Shown piece by piece: positions 22,401-33,879 of a stretch of 64,000 bases of DNA. This stretch comes from Brachionus manjavacas (Eukaryota; Rotifera; Eurotatoria; Ploima; Brachionidae): assembly GCA_019054805.1 (NCBI GenBank), contig JAHQIY010000001.1, forward strand, positions 1,178,001 through 1,242,000. The letters are read 5' to 3'. Position 1 is the first letter of the stretch. Every line of letters begins with the position of its first letter. The translations under genes and the position numbers were made by a program. The notes beneath the pieces were generated by a model. It worked only from the letters and a program-made list of their open reading frames with translations, was not told where the DNA came from and did no database searches.

Positions 22401-25400
22401 TGCAAACATTTTGTTCTGTTTTTTTATAATGAAATTCACAGAATCTTGTATTTTCGCTGAAAGAAAAAACAACTTCTAGGTACAAATTTTATATTTTTTC
22501 AATAACAAAAATATTGACAATTTACAGATAATTTGGTGTAAAAATTTTTAATACTTTAGACTAAATTATCTAAATAGAGTAAGGTATAAAATCCGTAATT
22601 ATAGGATTTAGTTGAAGTGAGTTTATTTATTTGTTAAAAAAAAAATTCAATTTAAAAAAATTCTTTATGCCTCTCGGTTTTATTTCCATAATTTTTAGGC
22701 TATAATCATTATTTTTTTTTCAATTAGAATATTAATTGAAAAGGATTTTTCAATTGGCATTTTCATTTAAAAAAATATTTTCTTAAATGTTATTAAAAAG
22801 CCTAAAACAAATTTAATTTTCTAAATGTTTACCATCATTTTCTTTTTCAGTTTTTATCAGCTGAATGCAAAATTTTGGATTTAAGTAAAAATTAAAAAAA
22901 AATGTCTATTTTTGGGCCTTTTTAAATTTTTCTCGATTGTTATTAACTATTAATATTTTACTTTTCTATCATATTAACTGTTATTTAAATTTATAACACT
23001 TTTTAATCTTTCAAGCTCAAAGCTGTTGTCCAAGGTTTGATTAATAATTTAATGGCAAAATATGGAGAAAAACCAAGTGATTATATGAAAAATATACCAA
23101 ATGATATAATTGATATTTTGAATCCAGCTGCTTTGCTCGAATTGTCGTAAGTAAAACAAACGAATTTATCAAATATTTACATTTGTTGATATGGTCATAA
23201 TAATTATTTTCAAAAAAAAAACTAAACTCGAAAATCGGCAAAATTAAAATAATTTTAAATTTTCATATTTTGATATTTTCTAATTCTTGAGCAATATTTC
23301 AGAAATTTTTTGCTGCTCATCAAGCAATCAATGTAGGCTTTAAAGCTGTTATAATTGGAAGGCTTCAACTAATCCATTAGGCAGCAAAATGCTTGCGGTT
23401 CCCTCAGTTACTTGTGACTTAAAAATTGTTTCTTTTTTTTTTTCCATGCATAAACTTGTATAATTGAATTAGATCACTTCTTTTTCTTCTTTCCACCAGA
23501 TTTGGAATGTTCAAAGCCTTCAATCTGCTTTCATACAGTTTGTTTCTATTTGAAGAAACAAATTTCGTTGCTCTGCGCTAAATCCTTTCAACATCCTCAC
23601 TATCCTACTTAAGATTTGGAAACTATACGGCACTTTTCCGCAGGGACAAACAAAGTTTAATACAGAGATCAAAATAACATACAATCAAAATGATTTTCTG
23701 ATGCGACCTAACATTTGATTTGCTGTGTTTGTAGCCTCTATCACTTTATTTTTCCATTTCAGATTAATATTGAAGAAAATCGAAGATCTTTTTCGGTTTC
23801 TGACGTTTAACTGTTAACCTTTGATAAATTATTGAAAGTTTTATTCCTATGACCATAATGCTTGACATCACATTTTGATGCATTGAAGAGAAGAAAATTT
23901 TGAGTCCACTTTTTACAGTCATGGACAAAATTCGATATTTACCAATTATTCGATTATTCAACTATTAAATGGTTGTTAAATTTTCAAATAATATCCGGTA
24001 GAATTTTAGTTAAAGAAAATTACCCTTTAAATTAACAATAGTTTGACTAAGCGAGAGGCGACGCTAGGCGTCTTGAGCTTTGTCAAATTAAGGTTAATTT
24101 CAGGGTTAATTTTGTTTCAACAAACTGGAGATTGAATGGGGTCTGGGGCGCAGCCTCGGTTTAGGGATCCGGCTAATTAGACGCAAAGAGAGATCTTAAT
24201 AAATTTATTCTGAATTATTTCCCCGATAAGCTGAAAAATCGAATAATCGAATAGACATGCAGTTGAAAAATTAGTTGAAATAAATAATATTTGAATTGTT
24301 GAATAATTGTATTTAAAAAAATATTGTCCATACCTCACTTTTTAGGGTTTTTGATTATTTTGATTTAAAAAAAGTTAAATCTTGAAATTGAAATCCAAAT
24401 CTGATTTTAGTTTCGCAGCGATCATTTCTGTTACCGTTTGCGAGAACATTACAGCATAATCTGCATACATTTTGACAACATTTTCTATTCATTTTGATAG
24501 ATCATTCATATACAAAACGAACAGGAGTGGACTAGTCTCTGACCCTTGTGGTATACCGCTAATAGTCTCAACCCAATCCGACACAATTTCACCATGAACA
24601 ACTCGCTATCCTCCATTTTTCAAGAAAGCTTCAATGCATTTTAGTGTCAGACCTAATAGCCACACTCTTTCAATTAAGCTGTAAGTAGTCTGTTTGGAAT
24701 AGTATCAAATACTATCGCAAAATCCAATTGAATCACATCAATAAGAATACATATATCTTGACTGATAGATATGAAATCTAGATTATTTAGATTAGATGTA
24801 AACGATTTTTCTTTACAAATCCGTGCTGTTCTTTAGATATAATATTATCCTTGAATAGATGACCTTCTATTTTGGTTCGTTTTATGCTTTCAATAATCTA
24901 GCACGAAATTGAAGTTAAAGACACAGGATGATAATTGCTGGCCGTTGATTTTTCACCTTTTTTAAACAATGGAGTAATATTTGCTGATCTGAATTGCTTT
25001 GATAGCTGAAGAAGCATTTAAATACATATATTTTAAAGATTCGAGATGATGTGATGGCTCTTTTTATGAACGATTATTGTTTCTTGAATTTAACGATCTG
25101 ATTTCCACGATGCCATATCGAAAGAGAGAGTCTTGTGAAAGACCGTTATTTGTTACGTTTCTTTATTTTCTCAATTCATAGTCTATTTCGGCTTCAGTAA
25201 AATCTGGATTAATATAAACATATTTGAAAGAATTAGTATCTCTCAACTTTTTCAGTGCTAGGGGCGGATTTCTGTTTGCTTCTTCTTTTAGGTTTGGTAA
25301 TTGGACTTGGTTTACTTGCGTCTTAAGATCTCGAACCTCAAGAATACGCTGGCTTGACATCACTTCTTCCAAAAGTGGTTAGGATTTCTTTGATTTTTTA

Positions 25401-28400
25401 CAGACTTGTTTTTAAGTCACAGTTTTAAGTCTAAGTCACAAAAATTTAAGTCAAAGTAATGACTTGACTTTAAATTTTTTTTTTTTTAAGTCAAAGTCAT
25501 GACTTAAATTTTTTTTTTAGAAAAAGGCTAAGTAAAGCCAGTCAGCTTGACGGTCAAAATTTTGGACCGTTTAAAAAATCGGTAAAAAAAAAGCGGGCAG
25601 TCAAAGATACGGTCAACATTGTGGCGAGCGGTCATTTAGCCGTTCAGCTTGGCGGCCAGAGTTTTGGACTGCTGCGCTGAAAAAAAGAGGTTAAAATATC
25701 AAAAAAATATTAAAAAGTTAATATAATTAAATATGTTTATTAATTAAAAAAAAAAACCCATATTTTAATTTGAAAAAAATAAAAAAATACCAACGGTCAT
25801 TGACTTGACTTAAAAAAAAATAAAAATTTTTAAGTCATTGACTTGACTTGACTTAAGACTTGTGACTTAAAAACAACTCTGATTTTTTTATTAGAATAAA
25901 ATTTTAGATTTTAGAAAAAAACGGCTTCTAATATTACACCATTCCTTTAGATAAGTTAAAATAAAAAGTAGAAAATATAAAAAAAATATTTTCAGCTCCA
26001 ACGATCATATATTTAAAAATTGTAATTAAATTTTTTCAAGACCCGATGAAATCAAAGAACTGTCTCAGCGGGCTGAATTTTTAAATATTCTGGACAAATT
26101 ATCAAAAGCAGATTTCGGAATTCTTCTAGAGTATCCGCCGGCAATACCTCAAGTTTATGCCAAATATTTTATTGACTATATAGTAAATTAAAATTTATTT
26201 TTGATTTTCTCTTCTAACTTTATACAAGAAAAAATTACGAGTGAACGAAAGAAAGCCTGGTATGACTCTTGATACTATTGATTTGGATAGGCTAGGTCCA
26301 AGCTTGTTCAAATATTTACCACTTTCAGAAATATTGTCAATTTCGCCATGTCCTTTGGCAGAACGAGCTCATTTTTTTGACTCCATTGAAAATACTGGAT
26401 TATTGACCGATGAAGACATTCAAAAAATAAATACATTGCTTGATGAGAAACAAATTGAAAAATGCTTTCCTAACCAAAGAGTCGGTGGTATTTGCAAATA
26501 TATTAAAAGTTCAAAATGTCCCATCGTATTTCAAGTTGTAAAAGAAGCTGCAGATATTGCTAAAAAACTTATACCAGGACTAAGTACATATGTAAGTGCT
26601 GCCCAATGCGGCGTTTGTACTGTTCGGTCTTTATTTAAATCAAGATCTTGTGGATCCAAGTGTAATGGAGTGATTTCGAATTTGAAAAAAATTATAAGGA
26701 AGCCAATATCAATCATATTAAATAAAGTTGTAAACCGAGTGGTTTCAAGAGTTAAGAAAACAATTAAGAAAATATCCAGAATATTTAAGAAATTTAGATT
26801 TGGTAAACGTGACTTGAGTGATCAATCTTTTACTTGTGATCAAATAAAACTCCTCGGCTTTTCTGTCACTGAATTAACATACGAAGAAATTATTTACATG
26901 GATATGAACAATTTTGAAATTTGTCTGAGTGAATTTGCATCCTATGATGAGTTTAGTGACGACGCATACGAGGCATTTAGGCAAAAATTAGTCCAGCTTT
27001 ACAAAACGACTTCAATTGACGATGAGAAAATATTAGAGATGGGGAGCTTGGTAAAAGGATTTCGACCAGACGAAATTAGTCTTTGGAGTATAGAGAAAAT
27101 GGACACATTAGCATCACTTGGTAGCTTAAATTTGACTCGACAACAAGTGAGTAAAAATAAACTGAGTAATTTTTTGATTACTGCTAATAATTAGCTGCTC
27201 AGAAAAGGTACTGGAAAAGGAGATAGGCGTCTCCTCTTTATCAGCTAGGATAGAATAATTAGCTGAAAAAGCAAAATAAAAATAAAAAATTGCTTTATTT
27301 CTCTTGCCATTTAGTGGAGGTATAATAAACTTCCTTTCAGGTTAGGGCACTAGAGCTTCTTCAGATCAAAAATTAAAAAACCAAATTTATTACAGTTTTA
27401 TTCATTTGGGCTTAAATTAATTACGCTAGTTGAAGAACTCAAAATGCTAGGTTAATAAAAAAATTCGCTAAGAAAAAAATCTATTTGCTGGGTAGATAAA
27501 AAACTAACTAATTTAGAAAATATGTTTTGCTAGGTATTATTTATTGGTTTTTCTAGGTAAACAAAAAATGCTAGTTTAAATAGGAAATATAATAAAACAA
27601 TAATTAAGTAAATAACGACAACTAAAACAACAAGTCTATTTCATGCATTAAAAATTGACCTAACACTACACAAATTAAAATTGATGAAACTTGAATTATA
27701 CATAAGGTTGCATAACAATGATAATACTAGATTGATCTTAGCCGAACTAGAAAGTATGTTTATTAAAGATGATTTCATAAATGAAGTTTATGAAATTAGC
27801 GGAATATCACAAATGAATTATGGAACCTCCACCTTTGACGCATGCAAAATAGCAATAGATAGATTAAATGAGCAAAAGAAGTTAGATATGAAGTGTGATG
27901 AACTCAGCGCTCAAGTCACTCATGCATTTTTCATTAAGGACAAACAGAAAATGTCAAACACAGTCGCCGAATTATTAAAATTTTAAATATATTAACTAGT
28001 TTATATAAACATAGCCTTTACCATTACGACCTATATTATTCTAAGACTCAATTAACATCACCTTTTTTTAGATGAAATTGAACTATGTCCCTGTAAATAC
28101 GTTTTCTTTTCTTTTATTCAATTTTATATTAGATAACTTAATATGACAATCATATCTTAAAATATTTTTATTTTTATTTTGTAAAATTTTTAAGTATGCT
28201 TTATTTCACAGCATACTTAGTTAATGTGGTCCTTTGAGGACCCTTGCCTAGTCTGAAATAATAATAAATAATAATTAAGTAAATAAATAAAATATAAAAA
28301 AATTTCTATAAGAGCTTGCAATGCTTTGGCTGGACGACCACGTTTTCTTTTTTCTCCGATTGGAATATCTCTTGCAGCAACAGGAACTTTTATATATTTC

Positions 28401-31228
28401 AATCGCATTGCTAGACCGACTAGATGTTTACAAATATAATTTTTTATAAAATGTGGGCAATTGCATGATCAATTTTTCCAATTTCCATTTGTACCATCAT
28501 CTGGTATTGTTATGCAGCAAACTTTATAATTAATTGTCGAGTATCTTTGAAATGTATGCCATGCAAGATTGGAATAATTTACAATGTCTTCCTCTTTAAC
28601 TTTCAGCTCTGCAAAAGTCGGTAGAAATAATCTGTACATTTTGGAATTTTTGATTCATGAATAATCGTAGTTTTATTCAACTTTAACCATTGATATGCTT
28701 TTGTGCTCAATTTTTTTCTTTTCTATTTTTTCGACTTAATTTTACCCATCACTTGTAATCAGGTAAAACCAAATTATTTTTTAAACTTTTTTAAAGCGCT
28801 CTTGTTTTTTATTCTAGCGCTTTGATTTTAACAATAAGCATTTCAAATAACTTACCTATATTTTATACTTATAATTATATTAGTAATTAAACATGCACCT
28901 TTTCAAGAAACTAAATCCAATATTTGAAAGCCCATTTCTAGAATTTGCATCAGTAGTGTGAAACAACATGTCTGCAGACAAGGATGCCAAGTTAGAAAGT
29001 GTTCAACACAAAGCCACGAAGATGGTGGAAGAATCAAAAGGAAAAATTTTTTTTGAACGATTAAGGTTCTTGGGAATTACGGAGCTGGAAAGCAGGCGTA
29101 AAAGAGCGTATTTTATATAAATATATAAACTAGTCAATCGACTAGAGGAGGTGGATATAGAGTTAAAGATGGAAATTTTTGAGCTCATTTCATGATTTGA
29201 ATTTAAAAAATCTTTTACAAAAGGCGGTTTAAAATACATTTTTTAGGTTCTTATATATAAATAAATATAAGCCCTTAGTGGACTTTTTTAACCCAAAAGA
29301 AAAGGCCAAATAGAAAAATATGCTTGTCATAGTTGTAAATTTTAAAACAAAACAAAACTTGAAAAATGTTAGATCACTTATCTGAATTTCCAAAAATTGC
29401 TTTTTTAAATGGAATTAGCTGGTACATCTAATGTTGCCATTGTCTGTTAAAAAATTATAAAAAATGGGTCTGGTCAATTTTGCGACCACTGGTCATTATA
29501 TTTTTCTGACTTGCTTTAGAAGGTAAGTTTTATGATCAAAAACATTTTCTTAATATCTCGATCTGTGATTTATTTATTGATCATAAAATTGGCAAATTGA
29601 AGTTCATGATCAAATATAAATTTCAAATCAAAATTTTTAGTTTTTGATTTAAATAAAAAGGTACTTTTTAAAAATAAATGACTAAACTTTATTAAACATT
29701 ATTTATTTAATCAATAATTAGATAGAAAATTATATGAATTTTTAACTCAAGTAAATTGAATACTTAATCAATATTCTGAAATTATACAATACAAAATTTA
29801 ACTTCGTTTCGCCGTAATATAATGATATTTAAATATTATTTAAAGCGTTTATTTGAGCCTTGATTTGGAAACCTAAATGTCGATTTTAAATTTGTCTTCA
29901 AAGTTTTCAAGTAAAGATTTTAGAAGAAACAATTAAAGGTCAATTAGAGAAGAAAAAATTTGTTTTTTTTTAATTAAAATAATAAAACATCTTATGTTTA
30001 ATTTAAAAAAATTAAAAATTAAAAAAATCAAAATTTTATCATTTTTATTAAGATTTTAATAAATTAAATTTTGAACATTTGATTATGATCATGAACTTCA
30101 AGTTGCCCAAAAATTTGATAAAAAATAAGTTTTTTTTGGTAATGTTTATGATCAAGAAAAATGCTCTTAAAATTAGTAAAATTTAACGAGCATGATAAAA
30201 TATTTTATAAAAACATTATTTGATCCTTGTGCGTATTTAAGTTTTGTTAAAAAAAAGTAAAGTTTTTCTAAATTTTACTTTTTTTTTTTACCAATTTTTA
30301 CAAAAAATAACTAAAATAAAAGTAATTTTTGGTAAAAAATTATAAAAAGTGCACACACTTACAATTCAGAGTCTTTGCAGAAGCTTGATTTGGGTGGAAC
30401 ATTGAATGAACAGCTGATTTAATTTACAGAACCAATTTTGGGCTTATCGAAACAAATTTACTGAATATTTTAATTTTCGTTCTGTTTTTTTTGTTTCTAG
30501 ATTGATGTTTTGGGTAGAGCTGCTAAGAGGATTAGAAATACAACTGATCCCTTCAATGAATTCGAGTTGATAAATTTAGGAAATGTAATTTGTGGTCTTG
30601 ATGCCAACGACTTGCGTGCCATTCAAACAGAAACATTTAAGTAATTTAATTTGAAAAAATTAGACTTTAAATTGTTTTATTGATTTAAATTGCTAGAAAT
30701 TCAATTCCAACTATGTCGAATCTAGCATATGGTTGTGACAATGTGATTTACAAAGAGCTTTTTGCACAATACAAAAAAGTATTTAATTCAAGTTTTTGGT
30801 CAAGATCAAGACTTAATGAAATTGGTATTCTCACTTCTGGAATAAGTGTTCAAGACGTAAATGATTACTTGAACCAAGATTTGATAAGTTCTTTTATACC
30901 GGAATCCTTTCAAAAAATTGAGTTCGATGTGCTTAAGAAGATTGCACAAACGAAACAATTATATCAGAATTTGGACAGACAACAATTGAGTCAATTGGTA
31001 GAAAACTCGAATTTTGGTAGTTTGGACGGATCGCTTAAGGATCCCATTCTAAATGAGTTTGACAGTGGATTTTCCAAAGTTTTGAATGAAATACAAAATA
31101 ATTCATCAAGTTTGCTTTTAGATAATTCTTCAGACCAACTATGGTTATCAGGAGCAAATAGATTAGGATCATATGATTACTTAATACTTTTGGCTACATC
31201 CCTAGCTTTTTTTGTGCTTTTAAAGTGA
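16482..31228 (+). CDS. Mesothelin/stereocilin-like GPI-anchored protein, 14 exons
   Basis: Exons: 16482-17215, 17277-17415, 17731-17880, 17937-18341, 18410-18552, 20564-20693, 20751-21149, 21208-21372, 21442-21639, 23016-23146, 26041-26182, 26229-27146, 30501-30640 and 30697-31228. Every junction is GT-AG and in phase; the total is 4326 nt, 1441 residues. A signal peptide is present (INLFLIAVSFLVVDCQ). Tandem helical repeats with proline-bearing turns follow. The last third has the strongest family features: LINLGNVICGLDANDLRAI, FNSSFWSRSRLNEIGILTSG and IPESFQKIEFDVLKKI. The C-terminus is a hydrophobic tail (YLILLATSLAFFVLLK) after a small-residue site, as for a GPI signal. Vertebrate relatives (mesothelin, otoancorin, stereocilin) are cell-surface or extracellular-matrix proteins. 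Exon 12 carries a cysteine-rich basic stretch ending FRFGKR, a candidate convertase site. Long introns hold transposon remnants. Small missed exons cannot be excluded. Confidence 0.75.
19301..19830 (+). mobile_element. Possible piggyBac-like remnant
   Basis: TTAACACTCAAAGACCGGAG begins at 19301, with the internal near-repeat CCGGAGAGGGGTTTTTTG at about 19491. A broken acidic coding start follows at about 19592-19780 (LLSNADD, EVSDYNFNDYQENDDFDNN, TEYDSDKDSDNK). A TTAA-flanked G/C-rich terminus plus an acidic N-terminus recalls piggyBac transposases. The opposite end and the catalytic domain are absent. It lies in intron 5 of the mesothelin-like gene. Confidence 0.4.
20070..20350 (-). mobile_element. 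Non-LTR retrotransposon C-terminal fragment
   Basis: The minus strand reads KHRLVKQYTRKSHREHFILD, RVVDNWNRLPPDVLAATS and KDILKRNRM. This is the conserved end of CR1/L2-like ORF2 proteins (the NRVV..WN.LP block). It lies in the same intron of the mesothelin-like gene as the piggyBac-like remnant. Confidence 0.7.
21640..23015. other. Intron 9 of the mesothelin-like gene, nothing seen
   Basis: 1.4 kb of AT-rich sequence without repeat ends or coding remnants that I can recognise. Confidence 0.6.
23320..25380 (-). mobile_element. Degenerate CR1-like non-LTR retrotransposon
   Basis: On the minus strand, from 5' to 3': a piece with DTNSFKYVYINPDFTEAEID and DYELRKK (25163-25372), resembling the conserved segment at the end of such elements' first ORF; RT blocks GETISGIPQGSETSPLLFVL and MNDLSK then KMYADYAVMFS (about 24440-24600); and EATNTANQMLGRIRKSF (about 23690-23760) from the post-RT region. 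Multiple stops. A hAT MITE has inserted into it at 23916-24336. It lies in intron 10 of the mesothelin-like gene. Confidence 0.75.
23916..24336. mobile_element. hAT-type MITE nested in a retroelement, perfect 8-bp duplication
   Basis: Starts CAGTCATGGACAAAATTCG and ends, read inverted, GAGGTATGGACAATATTTT. It is flanked by identical ACTTTTTA at 23908-23915 and 24337-24344. The interior includes an unusually GC-rich block (24045-24175, with GACGCTAGGCGTC and GGGGTCTGGGGCGCAGCC). No open frame. It interrupts the minus-strand CR1-like remnant and is therefore younger than it. Confidence 0.75.
25401..25881. mobile_element. Second copy of the CAGA(C/G)TTGTTTTTAAGTC hAT MITE
   Basis: Same termini as 4721-4918 (CAGACTTGTTTTTAAGTCAC and GACTTAAAAACAACTCTG). 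The flanks are ATTTTTTA and ATTTTTTT, an 8-bp duplication with one difference. It is 283 bp longer because of a central block (about 25520-25690) with its own inverted pieces, such as GACGGTCAAAATTTTGGACC. Confidence 0.8.
27190..27600. repeat. Intron 12 segment with hairpin and degenerate GCTAGGT repeats
   Basis: A GC-richer hairpin, GGAGATAGGCGTCTCC, lies at about 27219-27234. Between 27435 and 27590 the motif TGCTAGGT(T/A) plus an A-run recurs irregularly four to five times. No coding content. Origin unknown. Confidence 0.4.
27601..28290 (+). mobile_element. Non-LTR C-terminal ORF fragment with double-hairpin 3' end
   Basis: The open frame to 27986 encodes LELYIRLHNNDNTRLILAEL, then DDFINEVYEISG. 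Its layout matches the C-terminal piece at 644-931 (VEFILRLIENKCTKNFLL), so it belongs to a related element. The 3' UTR ends in two hairpins: AAGTATGCT/AGCATACTT at 28192-28218 and GGTCCTTTGAGGACC at 28228-28242. An AAT/AAAT tail follows. It lies in intron 12 of the mesothelin-like gene. Confidence 0.6.
28300..28650 (-). pseudogene. SWIM zinc-finger transposase-like C-terminus (MULE type)
   Basis: The minus strand reads KMYRLFLPTFAELKVKEED, then SCNCPHFIKNYICKHLVGLA. The latter is a CxC...CxH SWIM finger. An AT-hook-like tail EKRKRGRPAKALQAL follows. One in-frame stop precedes the finger. SWIM fingers followed by GRP tails are common in Mutator-like transposases and in domesticated relatives. 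The catalytic domain is not present. Confidence 0.6.
28980..29280 (+). mobile_element. CR1-like non-LTR fragment
   Basis: ESVQHKATKMVEESKGKIFF, then ERLRFLGITELESRRKRAYF: the 'VQRRATKLV...RL..LGL.SLE.RR.R' block of CR1-like post-RT regions, with stops. Confidence 0.65.
29281..30500. other. Rest of intron 12 of the mesothelin-like gene
   Basis: AT-rich, no coding remnants recognised. Ends in the TTTGTTTCTAG acceptor of exon 13. Confidence 0.6.
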
Positions 31229-31589
31229 GCAGGTTTGAGGCCTTTAGTTCAAATCAAAATAAACTAAACAAACTAATTGACTAAAAAATAAATTTTTGAA
31301 ATTTTTAGCTATTAAATTTATGATTTAATAAATAGTGGCATTTAAAAAAAATAACAATAATTATCTTTTAGGTTTATTTCGGGATCAAGTTATCACTGAA
31401 ACGAGTGCACAAATAAAATATATTTTTTTAGCAAAATTATTTTTGGCGTTCACATTCTTAATTTTGATGGATTTGGGTATTTAAGAATTGGCCTCAGAAT
31501 GGTGAAACTCATAAAAATTTTTTTCAGACATTATTGTCATTCATCGTCTGTAAACATACCTGGCAGTGTTCTTATTAAAATTTAAAATG

Positions 31590-31930
31590 AATTATAAAAA
31601 GGGAAAAGAGTAAGTACAATGGAGAGCTGCCAAACTGGTTCCAGAATTAAAAAAATTGAATCACAAAGACAAGTTGATTGCAGTGAAATTGATTACTTTA
31701 GAAACAAGTAGAATAAGAGGAAATTCTTTAAAATTTTTCAAGGATTAGAAAAATTGACTGGAATACCTAACATTTCTTGTCTTCGGGAACAACCAATAAA
31801 ATTTATTTTGTCCAGCTTCTAGACAGCATGAATTTATAATGCCGAATTTATAAATGTCAAACAATTGTGAACCGGAATAAAATTTTTTCAGCAAAAAAGT
31901 TGTTAATGCTCGGAATCAATTAGATGGATA
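31590..31930 (+). mobile_element. CR1-like non-LTR fragment
   Basis: VQWRAAKLVPELKKLNHKDK, then LITLETSRIRGNSLKFFK: the same post-RT block as 28980 and 57240, broken by stops. The preceding 31229-31589 holds only the 3' flank of the mesothelin-like gene. Confidence 0.65.
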
Positions 31931-32199
31931 TATTGTTAGCTAATATACTGATAATGAATTTAAAATCAAAATTTTTATAACTTAAAAAATTTTCATTAAA
32001 AATAAAGTCAATCGATTGAAAAAATCTACTAGAGTAACTCCACAAACTAAAACTAAATAAAAATAAAAAATTTTTCCATGGTCAACCTCTTTAAAAGACT
32101 AGCACCATAATTATAAGCTGAATTATTAGCTGCTTCATTGGAAAAATTTAACTAATTAAACAAAATTAAATAAAATTTTTTAAAAATTTAAGTCTTCTA

Positions 32200-33064
32200 A
32201 CGGGTGACAACATAAAATCGAGACGAACTGTAAAAGGTCATAACTCCTTTAATATTTATCAAAATAAAACGAAATTTTTAGAGAATATAGCATTTTTATT
32301 CTAGTTTTTATTTATGTTTTTATCTTTTTTCAATAAGTCCATTTCTTCGAAGATTATTGATCCGTTTGGAAATAGAGGCCAAAAGGTCCTGTACGAAATT
32401 TTGGTCCATATTTCTTGTATCAAGTACTTGCTGGTGTTGCAGCAAGTACAAAATGTGAAATAGGATTCATCGTCTAAAATCCAGGAAAAAATTGGATTTT
32501 TTAAATACAAATTTCTTCATTTAAACCTAGCTACTTTTTTTTGCGTTTCGATTCGGTCAGGGATTTTCATCTTTTTTCAAGGTGTTATTTGAAGCTTCTT
32601 CAACAATTTTGAGACCATTTGCTGGCTTATATCAAACTTTTTGGCTACTTGACGCTGACTGATGTTGTCTTTGTGATCAAAAGCCTATTTTAGCTTGTTG
32701 AGTTGTATTTTAGTCATTTTTTTCGGTGTTTAACCAGATCCTTGTTTCTTTTCTGGTGAAAAATATTCACTACGTTTTAAAATTCGGTAAACAGTTCTCC
32801 TTGGAATTTTTTCTGCCATAAAATGCCTCACAGTGAATATCTTTCCAAGTGATCTATTTTCGTTAAAAAACGCGTACATGCGAATTCTAAGGGCCTCTTC
32901 TTTAGATGAATTTATTTTAGTCATTTTTAATTCAAATTGATTAATTTTTTTTTTGTATTTAGTATTAAATTTACTACAAGAATATGGAAAGAGACTTAAA
33001 AAAAAATTAAAATAGCATTGCAAATGATACTTAAAGTTCGTCTCGATTTTAAGTTGTCACCCCT
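32200..33064 (-). mobile_element. Internally deleted Tc1/mariner-like element
   Basis: TIRs of about 30 bp: ACGGGTGACAACATAAAATC plus GAGACGAACT on the left, and the inverse, AGGGGTGACAACTTAAAATC plus GAGACGAACT, on the right. TA lies on both sides (32198-32199 and 33065-33066). The minus-strand transposase starts at about 32924 with an HTH region (FTVRHFMAEKIPRRTVYRIL), and a second HTH (NISQRQVAKKFDISQQMVS) follows out of frame. Near 32480 is FSWILDDESYFTF with the first catalytic aspartates, and the C-terminus is at about 32320-32420 (DLLASISKRINNLRRNGLIE). The stretch between the first aspartates and the C-terminus, which should hold the remaining catalytic acidic residue, is missing. The element is inactive but could be cross-mobilised. 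Confidence 0.85.
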
Positions 33065-33066
33065 TA

Positions 33067-33879
33067 TTCTTTTGCCAAGCAAAAATATCATCAATTTTGT
33101 AAACGTCAATTTCTTGTAACTCTAATGACTCATGACTTCAGGAATCTTTTTTGATCTGTCCTCTTCTGAGACAATTTTTTATTCTTTTTAAAGCAATTAA
33201 AGTCTCTCTGCCTCCGCATTTGAAATTAACTTTATTTAAAAGCAGTTAAGTTAACGAAACACATTTTTTATATGTCAAAAATATTAAGAAAAAATATATT
33301 TTTTTAGACAAGAAAAAGGAGCATTTAATAAAAAATGTATTGCTTTATTGATCAAAAAAATTCGGCCGCTAGTTTTTCATAAAATAAAAAGTTTTAATCA
33401 AATACTGCATAAATAATTTCATTTAGTACACATGCTTCAAAGTATTGGATAGTCAAAGTATCAAATAAATGATGGTTTTTGTTTGTTAATTTGGTTTAAT
33501 TTTTTTTCTATAGTTGGCTGAAAAAAGGAGAGTTTAAAACAAATTTTCTTTTTTTAATTTAAATTTTGACAATTTTTTCCTATGACAATACCTCAAAAGA
33601 TGGCCATAACGTAGCTCCGCCACTGACGTTACCATTTTATTAGAATCGCTGTAAATTAGATAAAAATTACGAAATGTTTCTATTTTGTGTTATTTAGAGT
33701 TTTTGAAATTTATCAAATCTTTCAGGTTCTTGATGACCCATAATTATTAAATATTTATCAAGAACATGTTCAAAATTTTTAAATTTTCATTTAGATCATT
33801 ATCTATTTAATTATTTTTTTATCAATTTTAAATGAAATAAAAATTAAATTGATATTTTTGAGAAAATTTTATTAAAATA
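33067..33879. other. Intergenic, 3' flank of ALG14
   Basis: Mostly AT-rich. A short minus-strand stretch near 33130-33225 (RETLIALKRIKN) loosely recalls a retroelement tail, but it is too short to call. Confidence 0.5.

Noticed and set aside
26781-26813. RFamide neuropeptide precursor gene
   Set aside because: Only one FRFGKR motif, embedded in a large mesothelin-like GPI protein; a convertase site explains it better.
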